From positions 1,221,676 through 1,285,675 of the forward strand of contig JXTB01000026.1 in the NCBI GenBank assembly GCA_002914805.1: DNA of 64,000 nt. Direction: 5' to 3'. Position 1 is the stretch's first letter, and each line of letters opens with the position of its first letter. The notes under the pieces were generated by a model, which was not told the origin of the DNA, ran no database searches, and worked only from the letters and a program-made list of their open reading frames with translations. Source of the DNA: Parasponia andersonii (Eukaryota; Streptophyta; Magnoliopsida; Rosales; Cannabaceae). The translations under genes and the position numbers were made by a program. This document shows, in pieces, positions 19,839 through 30,517 of this stretch.

Positions 19839-22167
19839 AGAAAAAATTGATTTTGATCTTCTATTTATATCCTGCACTAAAGTGCACCTTGCTAAGCGCC
19901 TCCATGCACTTCTTGTGGTGTCCGGGAAAGTTAGAGACTTGTTTATTTCTACCAGGCTTGTCAATCTGTATTCTTACCTTGGTGATGTATCATTCTCTCG
20001 CCGCACTTTCAATCAGATACCAAAGAAGGATATTTATACCTGGAACTCAATGATATCTGCTTACGTACGCACTGGTCGTTTCCATGAAGCTTTATATTGT
20101 TTCCATCAGTTTTCATTCACTTCTGGTCTTCAACCAAATTTCTACACTTTTCCTCCTGTCCTAAAGGCTTGTGGAAATCTAGTGGATGGGAAGAAGATAC
20201 ATTGCCAGGTTTTGAAGCTGGGTTTTCAGTGGGATATCTATGTTGCTGCCTCCCTGATCCATATGTATTCTCGGTTTGGCTTTGTTGCTGTTGCCCGTAA
20301 ATTGTTCAATGAGATGCCAGTCCGAGATATAGGTTCTTGGAATGCAATGATTTCCGGGTTGTGTCAAAATGGGAATGCTACAGAGGCATTAGACGTCTTG
20401 AACGAAATGAGGTTGGAGGGGGAAAATATGGATCCTCTAACTGTTGCAAGTCTACTCACTGTTTGTGCGCAATCAAATGACATGTTAAGTGGAATGCTTA
20501 TTCATTTGTATGTCATAAAGCAAGGATTGGAATTTGACTTGCTTGTATCTAATGCATCGATTAATATGTATGCTAAATTTGGTTGCTTGGCCAATGCTCT
20601 AAGGGTCTTTAATCAGATGGATGCAACAGATTTGGTTTCATGGAATTCAATTATTGCTGCATATGAACAGAATGATGATCCGAAAACTGCACTTGGATTC
20701 TTCAACAAGATGCAACAGATTGGAATTCAGCCTGATTTGTTAACACTACTAAGTTTAGCTTCCATTGTAGCTCAGTTGGCTGACTGTCAAAAGAGTAGGT
20801 CCGTTCATGGATTCATTTTAAGGCGAGGTTGGGTTACGGAAAATGTTGCCATTGGAAATGCAGTTGTTGACATGTATGCAAAATTGGGTGCAATAAATTC
20901 TGCTCGTAATGTTTTTGAAGAACTTCCTACCAGAGATGTGATTTCGTGGAATACTTTGATCACAGGTTATGCTCAAAATGGTCTTGCAAATGAGGCGATT
21001 GAAGTATACAACACAATGGAGGAATGTGAGGAGATAATTCCAAATCAAGGAACTTGGGTGAGTGTCCTACCAGCGTATTCCCATCTAGGAGCCTTGCAAC
21101 AAGGGATGAAAATTCATGGCGGGGTGATCAAGAACAATCTTCATATGGATGTCTTTGTGGGAACTTGCTTGATTGACATGTACGGGAAATGTGGGAGACT
21201 AGATGATGCAATGTCACTGTTCTACCAAGTTCCTAGAGAGAACTCAGTACCTTGGAATGCTATTATATCCTGCCTTGGACTTCATGGGCATGGGGAGAAA
21301 GCTTTGAAATTGTTCGAAGAAATGCTGGACAAGGCAGTGAAGCCTGATCATGTGACTTTCGTATCGTTGCTGTCAGCTTGTAGCCATTCAGGTTTGGTTG
21401 AGGTGGGTAAACATTACTTCCACGTGATGCAGGAAAGATATAGGATCAAGCCTAGTTATAAGCACTATGGCTGCATGGTAGACTTGCTTGGTAGAGCTGG
21501 TCATTTAGAAACAGCATATGATTTTATAAAGAGTATGCCTATAGAACCTGATGCTTCTATTTGGGGTGCTCTTCTTGGTGCTTGTAGAATACATGGAAAT
21601 GTTAAGTTGGGTAAATTTGCTTCAGATCGGTTGTTTGAAGTTGATTCAGAGAACATTGGTTATTACATCTTGTTATCAAATATTTATGCAAATTCTGGAA
21701 AATGGGAAGGTGTGGATAAAGTTAGATCACTAGCCAGAGACAGGGGATTGAGAAAGACTCCTGGATGGAGCTCCATAGAAATCAACAACAGGGTTGATGT
21801 CTTCTATACTGGGAATCAAACCCATCAGAAATATCAGGAGATATGCATAGAGCTGAAGGTTATGACTGCTAAGATGAAAAGTCTCGGTTACATTCCTGAC
21901 TTCACTTTTGTGTTGCAAGATGTAGAAGAAGATGAGAAGGAAGAAATCTTGACTAGTCATAGTGAGAGATTAGCCATTGCTTTTGGAATTATTAGTACTC
22001 CTCCTAGAACTCCTATTAGGATCTTCAAGAACCTGAGGGTCTGTGGTGACTGCCACACTGCAACTAAATACATATCCAAAATAACTGAGAGGGAAATTAT
22101 TGTGAGGGATTCCAATCGTTTCCATCATTTTAAGGATGGAACTTGCTCTTGTGGGGATTATTGGTGA
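19816..22167 (+). CDS. DYW-class PPR protein, EMB2758/At4g33990 type
   Basis: An organellar RNA-binding protein of the PLS subclass, probably a C-to-U RNA editing factor. The 783-residue intronless frame has tandem PLS repeats (recurring WNxMISGxxQNG and NAVVDMYAKLG cores) from about residue 40 to 560. E/E+ motifs follow, then a DYW deaminase domain with HSERLA at 715, CGDCH at 743-747 and C-terminal GDYW. The deaminase zinc ligands (HxE, CxxC) are intact. Similarity to Arabidopsis EMB2758 (embryo-defective when lost) is high over the whole length from IDFDLLF, for example FKNLRVCGDCH and SNRFHHFK. The Arabidopsis protein is about 40 residues longer at the N-terminus. Here the missing part seems to lie just upstream (19698-19838) in another frame, so the ATG at 19816 may not be the original start. 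The targeting peptide is therefore unclear. Confidence 0.88.
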   Translation: MITLRMRIEKIDFDLLFISCTKVHLAKRLHALLVVSGKVRDLFISTRLVNLYSYLGDVSFSRRTFNQIPKKDIYTWNSMISAYVRTGRFHEALYCFHQFSFTSGLQPNFYTFPPVLKACGNLVDGKKIHCQVLKLGFQWDIYVAASLIHMYSRFGFVAVARKLFNEMPVRDIGSWNAMISGLCQNGNATEALDVLNEMRLEGENMDPLTVASLLTVCAQSNDMLSGMLIHLYVIKQGLEFDLLVSNASINMYAKFGCLANALRVFNQMDATDLVSWNSIIAAYEQNDDPKTALGFFNKMQQIGIQPDLLTLLSLASIVAQLADCQKSRSVHGFILRRGWVTENVAIGNAVVDMYAKLGAINSARNVFEELPTRDVISWNTLITGYAQNGLANEAIEVYNTMEECEEIIPNQGTWVSVLPAYSHLGALQQGMKIHGGVIKNNLHMDVFVGTCLIDMYGKCGRLDDAMSLFYQVPRENSVPWNAIISCLGLHGHGEKALKLFEEMLDKAVKPDHVTFVSLLSACSHSGLVEVGKHYFHVMQERYRIKPSYKHYGCMVDLLGRAGHLETAYDFIKSMPIEPDASIWGALLGACRIHGNVKLGKFASDRLFEVDSENIGYYILLSNIYANSGKWEGVDKVRSLARDRGLRKTPGWSSIEINNRVDVFYTGNQTHQKYQEICIELKVMTAKMKSLGYIPDFTFVLQDVEEDEKEEILTSHSERLAIAFGIISTPPRTPIRIFKNLRVCGDCHTATKYISKITEREIIVRDSNRFHHFKDGTCSCGDYW

Positions 22168-23040
22168 CAATGCTCATTGACATACTGATGGATTCCATAC
22201 TCTTTTCCTTTGGAATTTTTATAATTTTGATGTTGCCAACTGGTGACCCGCTAAAACACAAGTAGCATGGTGAAGGTGCTTCTTTGGAGAAAGATGCCTA
22301 CTTACCATTCCTAGGCAAAGCCAGCAAAAGAAACAGTAATGCATATTGAATTTCTGAGTCCACCTCATTCTGGTACCCGGCTTCATCCCATCCATCTCAA
22401 TCAAGTTTGGCATGTAGGTTCTTTAATTTTCTGGATAGAAATATGAAATATTCTGGGGACTTAACTGGTGAGTTATTTCCTATTCCTTATAGAGAATAAT
22501 ATTTTCTTATATGACCTTGGGAAGGTACAAGCACCATATTTATTCAATTGAGGTGGGGCCCAGGTTTGGATTGTTCCGTTTAAGTTATTTTGTGATGTTT
22601 ACTACTTTGGTGCCTTGTAACCACTCTTAAAAGCAGCAACACAAGTTGTACTATATTCAGAAAATCATCAACCACTGTTTTTGAAGTGAAGTCGAATTGT
22701 TTCTGCATATTAGGAGACTATCATTTGTCTCTATACCAACTGCCATGGTCCTTGTTATTTTGCATGTGACTCTGATTTTACCGCTTAAAAGGGTCAGGTT
22801 TTACTTGTGGCTTATTTTGTTACGCAGGGAGAGGAAGTATCTAAAGGATTAATCATGAATGCAAGTGACTGGTTAGGAAACAAGTTGAGTCATGGTGTTA
22901 ACAACCCAAAACCTATGCTTTTCACGTTTGAGTGTTTGACATCTCCTGTGACCAAAGAGTTAAGAAAGTTATTTAAGAATGGTAGGTGTTCTAATCTTGT
23001 ATACTGATTTTTGTAACTCAAGATTCACTGTCAGTGATGG
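22168..23040. other. 3' flank of the DYW PPR gene
   Basis: Probably 3' UTR followed by spacer. A 66-codon plus-strand frame at 22807-23007 has no resemblance that I recognise. It may be the start of the repeat that continues as LINE sequence. Confidence 0.35.
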
Positions 23041-23062
23041 TAGGGGTCAGGTTATTTAGAGC

Positions 23063-23560
23063 ATGTATGGGGTTCAAGAGAATGCTTGGGAGTGTAATGT
23101 GCGGTCAAGGGGAGCTTTTAGGAATCCTTGGAAATTCTTGTCCCAAAGACACCCTACGTTTTTCAGTCACACTAAAGGGCAAGTGACGGTTCAAAATTTC
23201 AACTTTGGGAAGATGTCTGGAAGGGAGTGGGGGGCACTTCTTTTAAATTATCTTTTCCTTCTTTATTCTGTCTATCTATTGCTTACCAAATCCTATCTTC
23301 TAGCTGGTATTGTTATTACACTTCCGTCAGTTTCTTGGAATATTCATTTCATATGTTCTTTTAGTGATAGGGAAGCACAGGAATTAGCTTCACTAATATC
23401 ATTATTGGAAGGGATCAGGTTGAGAGTGGGGTCTGGTGTTAGAATTTATCTTTGGCATCTCAGGGTTTGTTTTTGCGCAAATCATATTTGTTGGCACCTA
23501 TTAAAGATCTTTCCTTGTCTATTTCAAATTCTCTGAATGTATTTGGGAAATTTGTGTTAA
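23063..23560 (+). mobile_element. L1-type LINE fragment (3' part of ORF2)
   Basis: The frame contains SVSWNIHFICSFSDREAQEL and then LISLLEGIRL. This is the linker between reverse transcriptase and the zf-RVT region of plant L1 LINEs (typical form: SWNxxFRRNLxDxExxxxxxLxxxL). It is preceded by a degraded 'VGxGxxIRFWEDxW'-like piece around 23180-23240 and followed by KDLSLSISNS-like residues in another frame. Only the C-terminal end survives, as is usual for 5'-truncated LINEs, and several frame changes are present. The 3' end may run into the gap at 23683. Confidence 0.6.
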
Positions 23561-23682
23561 TACAGTATACGTGTGTTCTGTGCATATGGTTGTAACTTTA
23601 ACAATTGTATTGAAACAGCTTAGATTAAGGTTTTTCCTTTTCCTTTTTTTTTTCTTTATAAAAGAAAAAGGGAATTTAGTTG

Positions 23683-23759
23683 NNNNNNNNNNNNNNNNNN
23701 NNNNNNNNNNNNNNNNNNNNNNNNNNNNNNNNNNNNNNNNNNNNNNNNNNNNNNNNNNN
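23683..23759. other. Assembly gap (77 N)
   Basis: A run of N flanked by T-rich and CT-repeat sequence. The gap is probably a low-complexity stretch that did not assemble. Confidence 0.99.
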
Positions 23760-23792
23760 AACAATATTTGTTCTCTCTCTCTCTCTCTCTCC

Positions 23793-23933
23793 TTTTTTTT
23801 CTGCAATTCTTTTTTATAACCCAAATCAAAATGAATGAGAAAGAAATAAATGAAGAGATGAGTTTTTTTTCTGCAATTCTTTTTTATAACCCCAAATCAA
23901 AATGAATGAGAAAGAAAGAAATGAAGAGATGAG
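23793..23933. repeat. Tandem duplication, ~70-bp unit
   Basis: Two nearly identical copies (23793-23862 and 23863-23933), each starting with a T run and CTGCAATTC and ending with GAAGAGATGAG. It lies just before the P-class PPR gene, next to the assembly gap, so an assembly artefact is possible. Confidence 0.85.
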
Positions 23934-24100
23934 CTTGTGATCGTTGAATTGTTTTTTTGCTCAAGTACTTGGTTGAATTGGATTGTTGACATAACGATGA
24001 TTAAATTAAATGTTTGCTAATTATGCATGCAGGGTGTCAAGCATTCGCACAGGAGAACATAGTTTTTCTATTATTAGTATCTTAATAGTACAGCATCAGC

Positions 24101-25648
24101 ATGTTCCGTTGCCACCTCCTCGAGTTGAAGTTGAAGATCACTACTGTAGCAATTGCCAACGTCAGCATCCAGTCCCTATGCACCAAGTCGTCATACAGCG
24201 TCACTCCCCCTATCAAGCCATGGCCCCAGCGCCTCTACCCTAAGCGCCTGGTCTCCATGCTCACCCGCCAGCAGAATCTTGACCTCGCCCTCCAGATCTT
24301 CCACTATGCCAGTGACTTCCATCCTGGCTTCTCCCACAACTACGACACCTATCATGCCATTATCCGACGCCTCTCTCACGCCCGTGCTTTTCCAGCTGTT
24401 GAGTCACTACTTTCTGATCTCCATAAGTCCCGCCTCAAATGCGGCGAAGACCTCTTTATTACTGTCATTCGCAGCTATGGGCTTGCTGGTCGGCCCAAAT
24501 GGTCCCTGAAAACCTTCTTACGCATCCAAGACTTTGGTGTCCAGCGCTCTGTGAGGTCCTTGAACTGCTTGTTGAATGCTTTGGTTCAAAACAAACGTTA
24601 TGATTTGGTCCGTTGGGTGTTCGAGAACAGCAAGAACAAGTTTGCTGTGGTACCCAACGTGTTTACATGTAACATTTTGATCAAAGCGCTTTGCCAAAAG
24701 AATGATGTGGAGAGTGCAATTAAGGTGTTAGACGAAATGCCCACCATGGGAATGGTTCCTAATGTGGTCACTTATACGACCATTATAGGCGGCTATGTTT
24801 TGCAAGGTGATATGGTTGGTGCCAAGAGGGTTTTTGTTGATATTTTGGATAGAGGGTGGCTGCCTGATGCCACAACATATACCATTTTGATGGACGGGTA
24901 CATCAAGCGAGGGAGGTTTGCTGATGCTATTAAGGTGATGGATGAGATGGAAGAGAATGGGGTTCATCCAAACGAAGTTACTTATGGGGTTATGATTGAA
25001 GCTTATTGTAAAGAAAACAAGTCCGGTGAAGCGCTTAACTTGCTTGAGGACATGCTAGATGGAAAGCACTTACCTAGCTCCGCACTTTGTTGCAAGGTGA
25101 TTGACGTGTTGTGTCAACATGGGAAGGTGGAGGATGCTTGTGAGCTGTGGAAGAGACTTTTGAAGAACAACTGTACTCCGGATAATGCCGTCTCTAGTAC
25201 TCTCATATATTGGCTTTGTAAGAAGGGGAAGATATGGGAAGCCAGGAAGTTATTTGATCAATTCGAGAGGGGTTTAATTCCAAGTATTTTGACTTACAAC
25301 ACTCTTATTGCTGGAATGTGCGAGGAGGGAGAATTGTGTGAGGCTGGAAAATTGTGGGATGACATGGTGGAGAAGGGTTGTGCTCCTAATGCTTTTACCT
25401 ATAATGTGCTGATAAAAGGATTTTGTAATATTGGCAAAGCACAAGAAGGGATAAGGATTCTGGAGGAAATGTTGCTCAAGAGATGTTTGCCTAACAAGTC
25501 TACTTATGCTATGTTGATTGATGGACTACATCACTGTGGAATGGAAGGAGAAGTCACAAAGGTTCTTTCACAGGCAATGTCAAGCAGAGACATTGACTAT
25601 GATTGCTGGGATCTTTTCTTTGCTAGGTTGGTTGGAATAAACCTATGA
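24101..25648 (+). CDS. P-class PPR protein, probably mitochondrial (At5g16420-like)
   Basis: A 515-residue intronless protein of the P subclass, which acts in organelle RNA stabilisation, splicing or translation. From about residue 80 to the end it is built of 35-residue repeats with the P-type cores VVTYTTIIGGYVLQGD, TYTILMDGYIKRGRF, LTYNTLIAGMCEEGE and FTYNVLIKGFCNIGK. There is no E or DYW extension. The first ~45 residues are Ser/Thr/basic-rich and then read PPIKPWPQRLYPKRLVSMLT, as in mitochondrial relatives. The ATG at 24101 is chosen because it is the first in frame. An AG at about 24032 could be an acceptor for a 5'-UTR intron. The match to At5g16420 is from memory of the family, so the orthology is less sure than the class. 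Confidence 0.85.
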   Translation: MFRCHLLELKLKITTVAIANVSIQSLCTKSSYSVTPPIKPWPQRLYPKRLVSMLTRQQNLDLALQIFHYASDFHPGFSHNYDTYHAIIRRLSHARAFPAVESLLSDLHKSRLKCGEDLFITVIRSYGLAGRPKWSLKTFLRIQDFGVQRSVRSLNCLLNALVQNKRYDLVRWVFENSKNKFAVVPNVFTCNILIKALCQKNDVESAIKVLDEMPTMGMVPNVVTYTTIIGGYVLQGDMVGAKRVFVDILDRGWLPDATTYTILMDGYIKRGRFADAIKVMDEMEENGVHPNEVTYGVMIEAYCKENKSGEALNLLEDMLDGKHLPSSALCCKVIDVLCQHGKVEDACELWKRLLKNNCTPDNAVSSTLIYWLCKKGKIWEARKLFDQFERGLIPSILTYNTLIAGMCEEGELCEAGKLWDDMVEKGCAPNAFTYNVLIKGFCNIGKAQEGIRILEEMLLKRCLPNKSTYAMLIDGLHHCGMEGEVTKVLSQAMSSRDIDYDCWDLFFARLVGINL

Positions 25649-27814
25649 CCCCAATGACAAGAACTATTTTAAAACAACCTCTTACAATTAATTCTCCTCC
25701 GAGAAACAAAAACTACAAAATGGATATTACACGTAACTGTACTACCTCCGTGTTTCCTAATATGGAGGGTCTTGGTTCGAATCCTGCTTTTCCCAAATTA
25801 CAAGACCGAAGAAAGAGGGAAAAAAAAAAAAAAGGAAAAGGAAAAAACACTTATTTTGCGATACTAGGAAAGCACAAGGGGCTAGAATTTTGAGTTGTTC
25901 ACCTTTTCTTTTTCCTTTATTTCTTTTTTTTTTTTTTTTGCGGTTTTAGAGACATATGATGCGATATTTCAGCCCCAGCTAACAATAGCAATTAATGAAA
26001 GTCGCTCACACACATTCTTTGTTATTTATACGTTTAAATATATTTGAAGTTTTGTGGTAGAGCCCTGCTGGTAATGCCTAGTTAAAGACAATTATTTAGA
26101 GACCCAAAGTTGCTAGTAATGATACATGGTACTAATTCGACGAAGTGTCCCAGCAAAAAAAAAAAAATTATAATAATAATAAGAAATAAATAAATAAATA
26201 AAAATTCGAAGTTGTAAGACAAGTGGCAAGTTTAGTTCTATCTGATTCTATAGATTATCATTTTGAACTTCATCCGTTATTATTATTATTTTTTTCTTTT
26301 CACTTGGTAGAGTGGAGATTCAAAATTTGCGCTTGCAACATTAAGTAATGTGTTTAGATAGATAAGCTTCAGATGTAAATGTGGTTACAACCACAAATAA
26401 GCATCAGCTTTTGGACAGCCAGTGTTCACGTTGGTGTAGACATTTCGTATTTCTCTATTTTTGAAATATATTTATAAGAATTGTGAAAAGGTTGTGGGTT
26501 TATGAAATTGGATATTTTATGATGACTTGAAGGGATTATAATAATAAAAAATTTACAGTGCTAAATGGTGGAATCAAGCAGCATCAACACCACACGATTA
26601 TGTTCCTTGATTAAGTCTTGGATACCAAACCTCGTACCAAAGAATTGATCAGTTATAGTCTCACTAAAAGACATACATGAATAAATAAATAAATAATTGC
26701 AAGTTCCTAACAATATCACTGAGCTCCCCATATATATAAAACCAACTACAAAGTGCAAAGTTGAGTTGTAGAATTATCCGTAAAAAAATAATAACAAAAA
26801 ATAAAATAAAATAAAAAAATCAAGGAGTTGACACAATTTCTTCATCAAACAAAGTGAATTATGTATTTAATGCTTATTGCTAATATTGATAATAAGATAA
26901 AATTTATAATGATTCAACTTTTAATAAAAAAGCTAACGTATGTCCTATTAGTTAATATTATTGAGAGAGTTTTTATCGTACATAGAGAAATTTCAAATTC
27001 CTAATTTTTGTTTATTTAATGTTTATTTATAGACCGAAGAAGATATTGTTTTAATTATAAATAAAGTATTATATTTAATCACCCAAAATCGGATGATTAT
27101 TAGAAAGATAAAATATAGACTTAAATTCTTTAATTTTTGCATAATTTGTCGGATTTTTTGCTTAATTGATGTAGTCAGCTCGCATACGAGCTGATTTATG
27201 TGATGAGAAAGATACTTGGCTCTAAAGTGAAATCTTCGCGGAGTTTAATTTCTATCAAGATTGCCTCGCTCTTCAAATGAGCTGAGGCTATGACTTGAGC
27301 CGATAAAAATGCATAACACTAGCCCCCCATTTCTAAGTGTTACTTGCAGCTAGAACTATAATGTGTATGCAAGCTTCTTTCTTGTTAATTTCGAGTTATT
27401 TTTCTGACATGTGTATATTCACGAGATGTCAATTCGATTTTTGAGAGTAATAAATGCGTCTAACATTAGAAGATGTGAGCTCCTTTTGGTTTGAATCTAA
27501 ACCGTCAGATCTCATGTACGTACGTTGATTTGATCTATTGGATAAGCATACTGAATCTCATCCTTTGTATTCATCGTGATGAAATTTTGAACTGTCTAGA
27601 TCCAGGTGATCTTTCTTCTTTCCAGTCCCTCGTTAAATAGTAAACTTTGAGTTCACTTTCCCTATTTTTGCAACATTTGAATACTAGAGAAAATGTCCTA
27701 AAAACACTCACAAACGGCAAAACAATGACGTGATAACGAATATACGATGATGGGGGCATGGTAGTTTTCCTCCACTCTTTTCATTCTTCTCTTTCCTCTT
27801 CCACTCTTTTTCCA
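25649..27814. other. Intergenic DNA downstream of the P-class PPR gene
   Basis: 3' flank, then AT-rich DNA with no gene seen. A tRNA B-box-like GGTTCGAATCC occurs at 25772-25782, followed 40 bases later by an A-rich run. It could be a SINE scrap, but no A box is visible. A patch at 27165-27340 (CGCATACGAGCTGA, AGCTGAGGCTATGACT) is GC-richer and repeat-like. Confidence 0.4.
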
Positions 27815-28162
27815 GTTTAAATGTGATTATTGAGGTTTTCTTAACTTCTTCAGAATTATTCTTCAAATTGTTTGTCGAGGAGGTTGTCCCGACTACTATT
27901 GCATCTCTAGCCCAAGTGAGTACTTTCATTTTAAGAAAGGTCTATCATTATCTCTCTCTCTCTTTTATTTTATTTGGTCCCTCGCTTCATATTTTCCACT
28001 CAATAGGACACTTCACACGAACATGGCTTCCTATCTATAGATACCTTAGAATTAGTCAAGCACTCAAGGTGGGGAGGGAGTTTAGATGTGATTATTGAGG
28101 TTTCCATAACTTCTTCAGAATTATTCTTCAAAATCACTTTTTGACAACATTGTCCCAGTTGC
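27815..28162. repeat. Direct repeat of ~75 bp spaced by ~190 bp
   Basis: The segment at 27815-27897 (TGTGATTATTGAGGTTTTC, AGAATTATTCTTCAAA, TTGTCCCGAC) recurs at 28079-28162 with about 85% identity by eye. It may be part of a decayed element. No coding sequence lies inside. Confidence 0.75.
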
Positions 28163-28212
28163 TAGAGACCTAATGGCGTTTGGAGCAAATGTTAGAGATG
28201 CAATAGTTCATC

Positions 28213-28910
28213 AATCATAATGAAATAAAGAACCCTATATTCTATGGCATAATAAAGTATTTCATCTTTTAAATACAGAATGTAAATAGTTTAATTTAGA
28301 TATAATGAAATAAAGAATATATTATCTCTCACATGTGAACTCGTCACATGAGTAATTCTTTATTACTCATTATCAGTTATAGAATCTTCAAGATATTTGT
28401 ACAATATAATCATAGGCATCACATATATATCAATGGAATATTAAATAAATAGAATTCATAACATAGAATTTATTAATATCACATGGATAACAAATACAAC
28501 TTTTTAGCCAAATAGTTGAATTTTAGATCACAATTTGTAAAATAGTTGTTTTTCAAATACTGCTAAAAAAATGGCTAAATTTTGAAAATTATTTAAAAAT
28601 AGACATTTTTCATATATAATATATCAAAATATATTGATTTATTTTATGAAAATTGAATTATTTTTTTAAAAAATTGATTATAAAAATTGATTTACCTTAT
28701 GAAAAATAGATCAATTAAAAAAATTTCATTTATCAAAATAAAATTATAAAATGGTCATTTATTAAATAGGTGTAGAAAAATACCTTTTTTTCAATTAATC
28801 TTTGAAAAAGAAAAGACATTTCTTATAACTACTCCAAGAAGTAATCCAATAAACATTGTCAATAAGGTCAAACTAATAAACTACCTTCTAGGATATTATC
28901 CTAATAAAAA
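28213..28910. repeat. Repeat relic shared with 56392-56715, interrupted by an insertion
   Basis: Blocks TCTATGGCATAATAAAG, AATGAAATAAAGAATATA, ACATGTGAACTCGTCACA and AATAAACTACCTTCTAGGATATTAT recur in the same order at 56392-56715. Here the last blocks are split by about 350 extra bases (28493-28846). The family is unclassified and could be from the non-coding part of a retroelement. No coding domain is visible in either copy. Confidence 0.7.
28493..28846. repeat. AT-rich element inserted in the preceding relic
   Basis: This stretch is missing from the sister relic at 56650-56660, and its 3' half is similar to 4570-4680. It is therefore a separate small interspersed element that landed in the older repeat. 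The ends do not show a clear inverted repeat. Confidence 0.55.
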
Positions 28911-29012
28911 CTCCTTTCGACCCAGAAAGCCTACAAGAAGTCCCTTACACTTGAATCTCCATATTCTACGCTTTCAAGTAGATATATAAGGAAAAAGGTG
29001 TTGTTGAAGATT

Positions 29013-29188
29013 TGATGTATACTATCTGGTCGCATCGTAAGGGATTTGACTTCTCGATTTTTGGTCCAATTACCGTGGAGTTTGCGAGGAATTTCATTAC
29101 TGATGTGTACCATCCGATCGCAATATAGGGGCTTTGACTTCTCAATTTTTGGTCTAGCTATCGTGGAGCTTGCGAGGAATTTCATTCT
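29013..29188. repeat. Tandem duplication, ~88-bp unit
   Basis: Two diverged units (29013-29100 and 29101-29188) share TTTGACTTCTC, ATTTTTGGTC and TTGCGAGGAATTTCATT. On the minus strand both stay open together, but the product resembles nothing I know. Confidence 0.8.
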
Positions 29189-30517
29189 TGGTGACGAAAC
29201 ATCATTAAAAATCTAAAAATAACAAGAAAATCATCAAAGTAATGTATATGAATTAATGGAAACATAAGCTCAATTATGCACTCATTAAAGACATATTTTG
29301 AATTGATGCCATATAATTTTCTTGCATGGATATTGGCTAGTCAATTATATTAATATTGCTAGGAAATTAGGTCTCGTTTTTCTTTAGTTCCATGTTAATT
29401 TAACAGCACAATCATTCGTAATCTTCATAAAAACAATACTCATATTAACAACATATTTGTTCTGAATAATATAATGTTTATATCTCAACTCCAAAATTAT
29501 TTTGAGACGTTGAACTAATAGTCATTTGGAGTGAAATTTACACTAATTCAGTATATTTATCCTGTATGAGTTTTTTTTCTTTTTTATTTCTAGCGAGGTG
29601 AGGTAATATGGGAGTTCATTACATTATTTAGACATATCTATATCATCGTTACATATCTATATGATTGCATTATTAAGACGTACATATATTCACATTAGCT
29701 GCACTCCTAAAGACTACTACCAAAAAATAAAGCATTTACATAAACGAAGAGATACCTTTTAATAATATTACAAAAGCATCCCTTCATTTAGTCACACTTG
29801 ACCAAATTTTTTTAAGGATTAAATTTCTAATTAATCAAGAACCGTTTTTTTTTTTTTTCAAAAATCAATTAATTTTAAAATAATAATATAGTTGGATGGT
29901 CATTATGATTTTTTGATCTCCTTTATAATTTTAAAAAGTATCACTATAAACATTTTCGGTTCAATAAACTGTTAAAGTGACCTTGCATAACCCTGGGATT
30001 GACATAATTTTTTCAGAAAAGAAAAAAGGTAAGTATATATCCAAATTTACCCAAAATGCAACATGGATTAGAGGCCATGTAGCCGTTATGGGAATTTAAA
30101 CAGATTATCAATAAATAATAATAGAAGATGCCTGAATTCGAGAATAGCACTTTGGGTACAGTCAAGAACACTACAAAATTATACATAAAATATTATTTTT
30201 TAAAAGAAGTGGTAAAACTTTGTTTCATTAACATTTTTTTTTTAAAAAAAAAGAAACGTTTTTAAGTAATTACCGTCCTAGTGGGTCAGAAGAAGAGATC
30301 TTGCACCTTTCCCCCAATCTAACGGCTCTATTTTATCAGAATTTGAAAATTGAAATAGAATATAGAATGGAATAGAATAGAAAGGGATCCCAAACGGCTC
30401 TTTTTAGTCTGTCTTTAGCAATTTGAAATGTACCTCGGGCAAAACACAGACCCTTATCCGTTCTAAACTCGATTTCAAAATCTCAAATCTCAGAGTTCAA
30501 CCACTCGACTTGGCCAA
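29189..30517. other. Spacer and promoter region of the Ser/Arg-rich gene
   Basis: AT-rich to about 30240, with no gene. 30270-30517 is less AT-rich and presumably holds promoter and 5' UTR. A GGAATAGAATAGAA motif at 30370 is the kind seen in Tourist MITEs but stands alone. Confidence 0.4.

Noticed and set aside
20766-20780. tRNA A-box-like TGTAGCTCAGTTGGC
   Set aside because: It lies inside the DYW PPR coding sequence (encoding VAQLAD), and no B box or cloverleaf follows.
22807-23007. 66-codon plus-strand frame between the PPR genes
   Set aside because: No resemblance to a known family. It is next to LINE sequence and probably repeat-derived or chance.
25772-25782. tRNA B-box GGTTCGAATCC
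   Set aside because: No A box at the right distance and no acceptor stem, so not a tRNA gene. A SINE remnant is possible but not supported.
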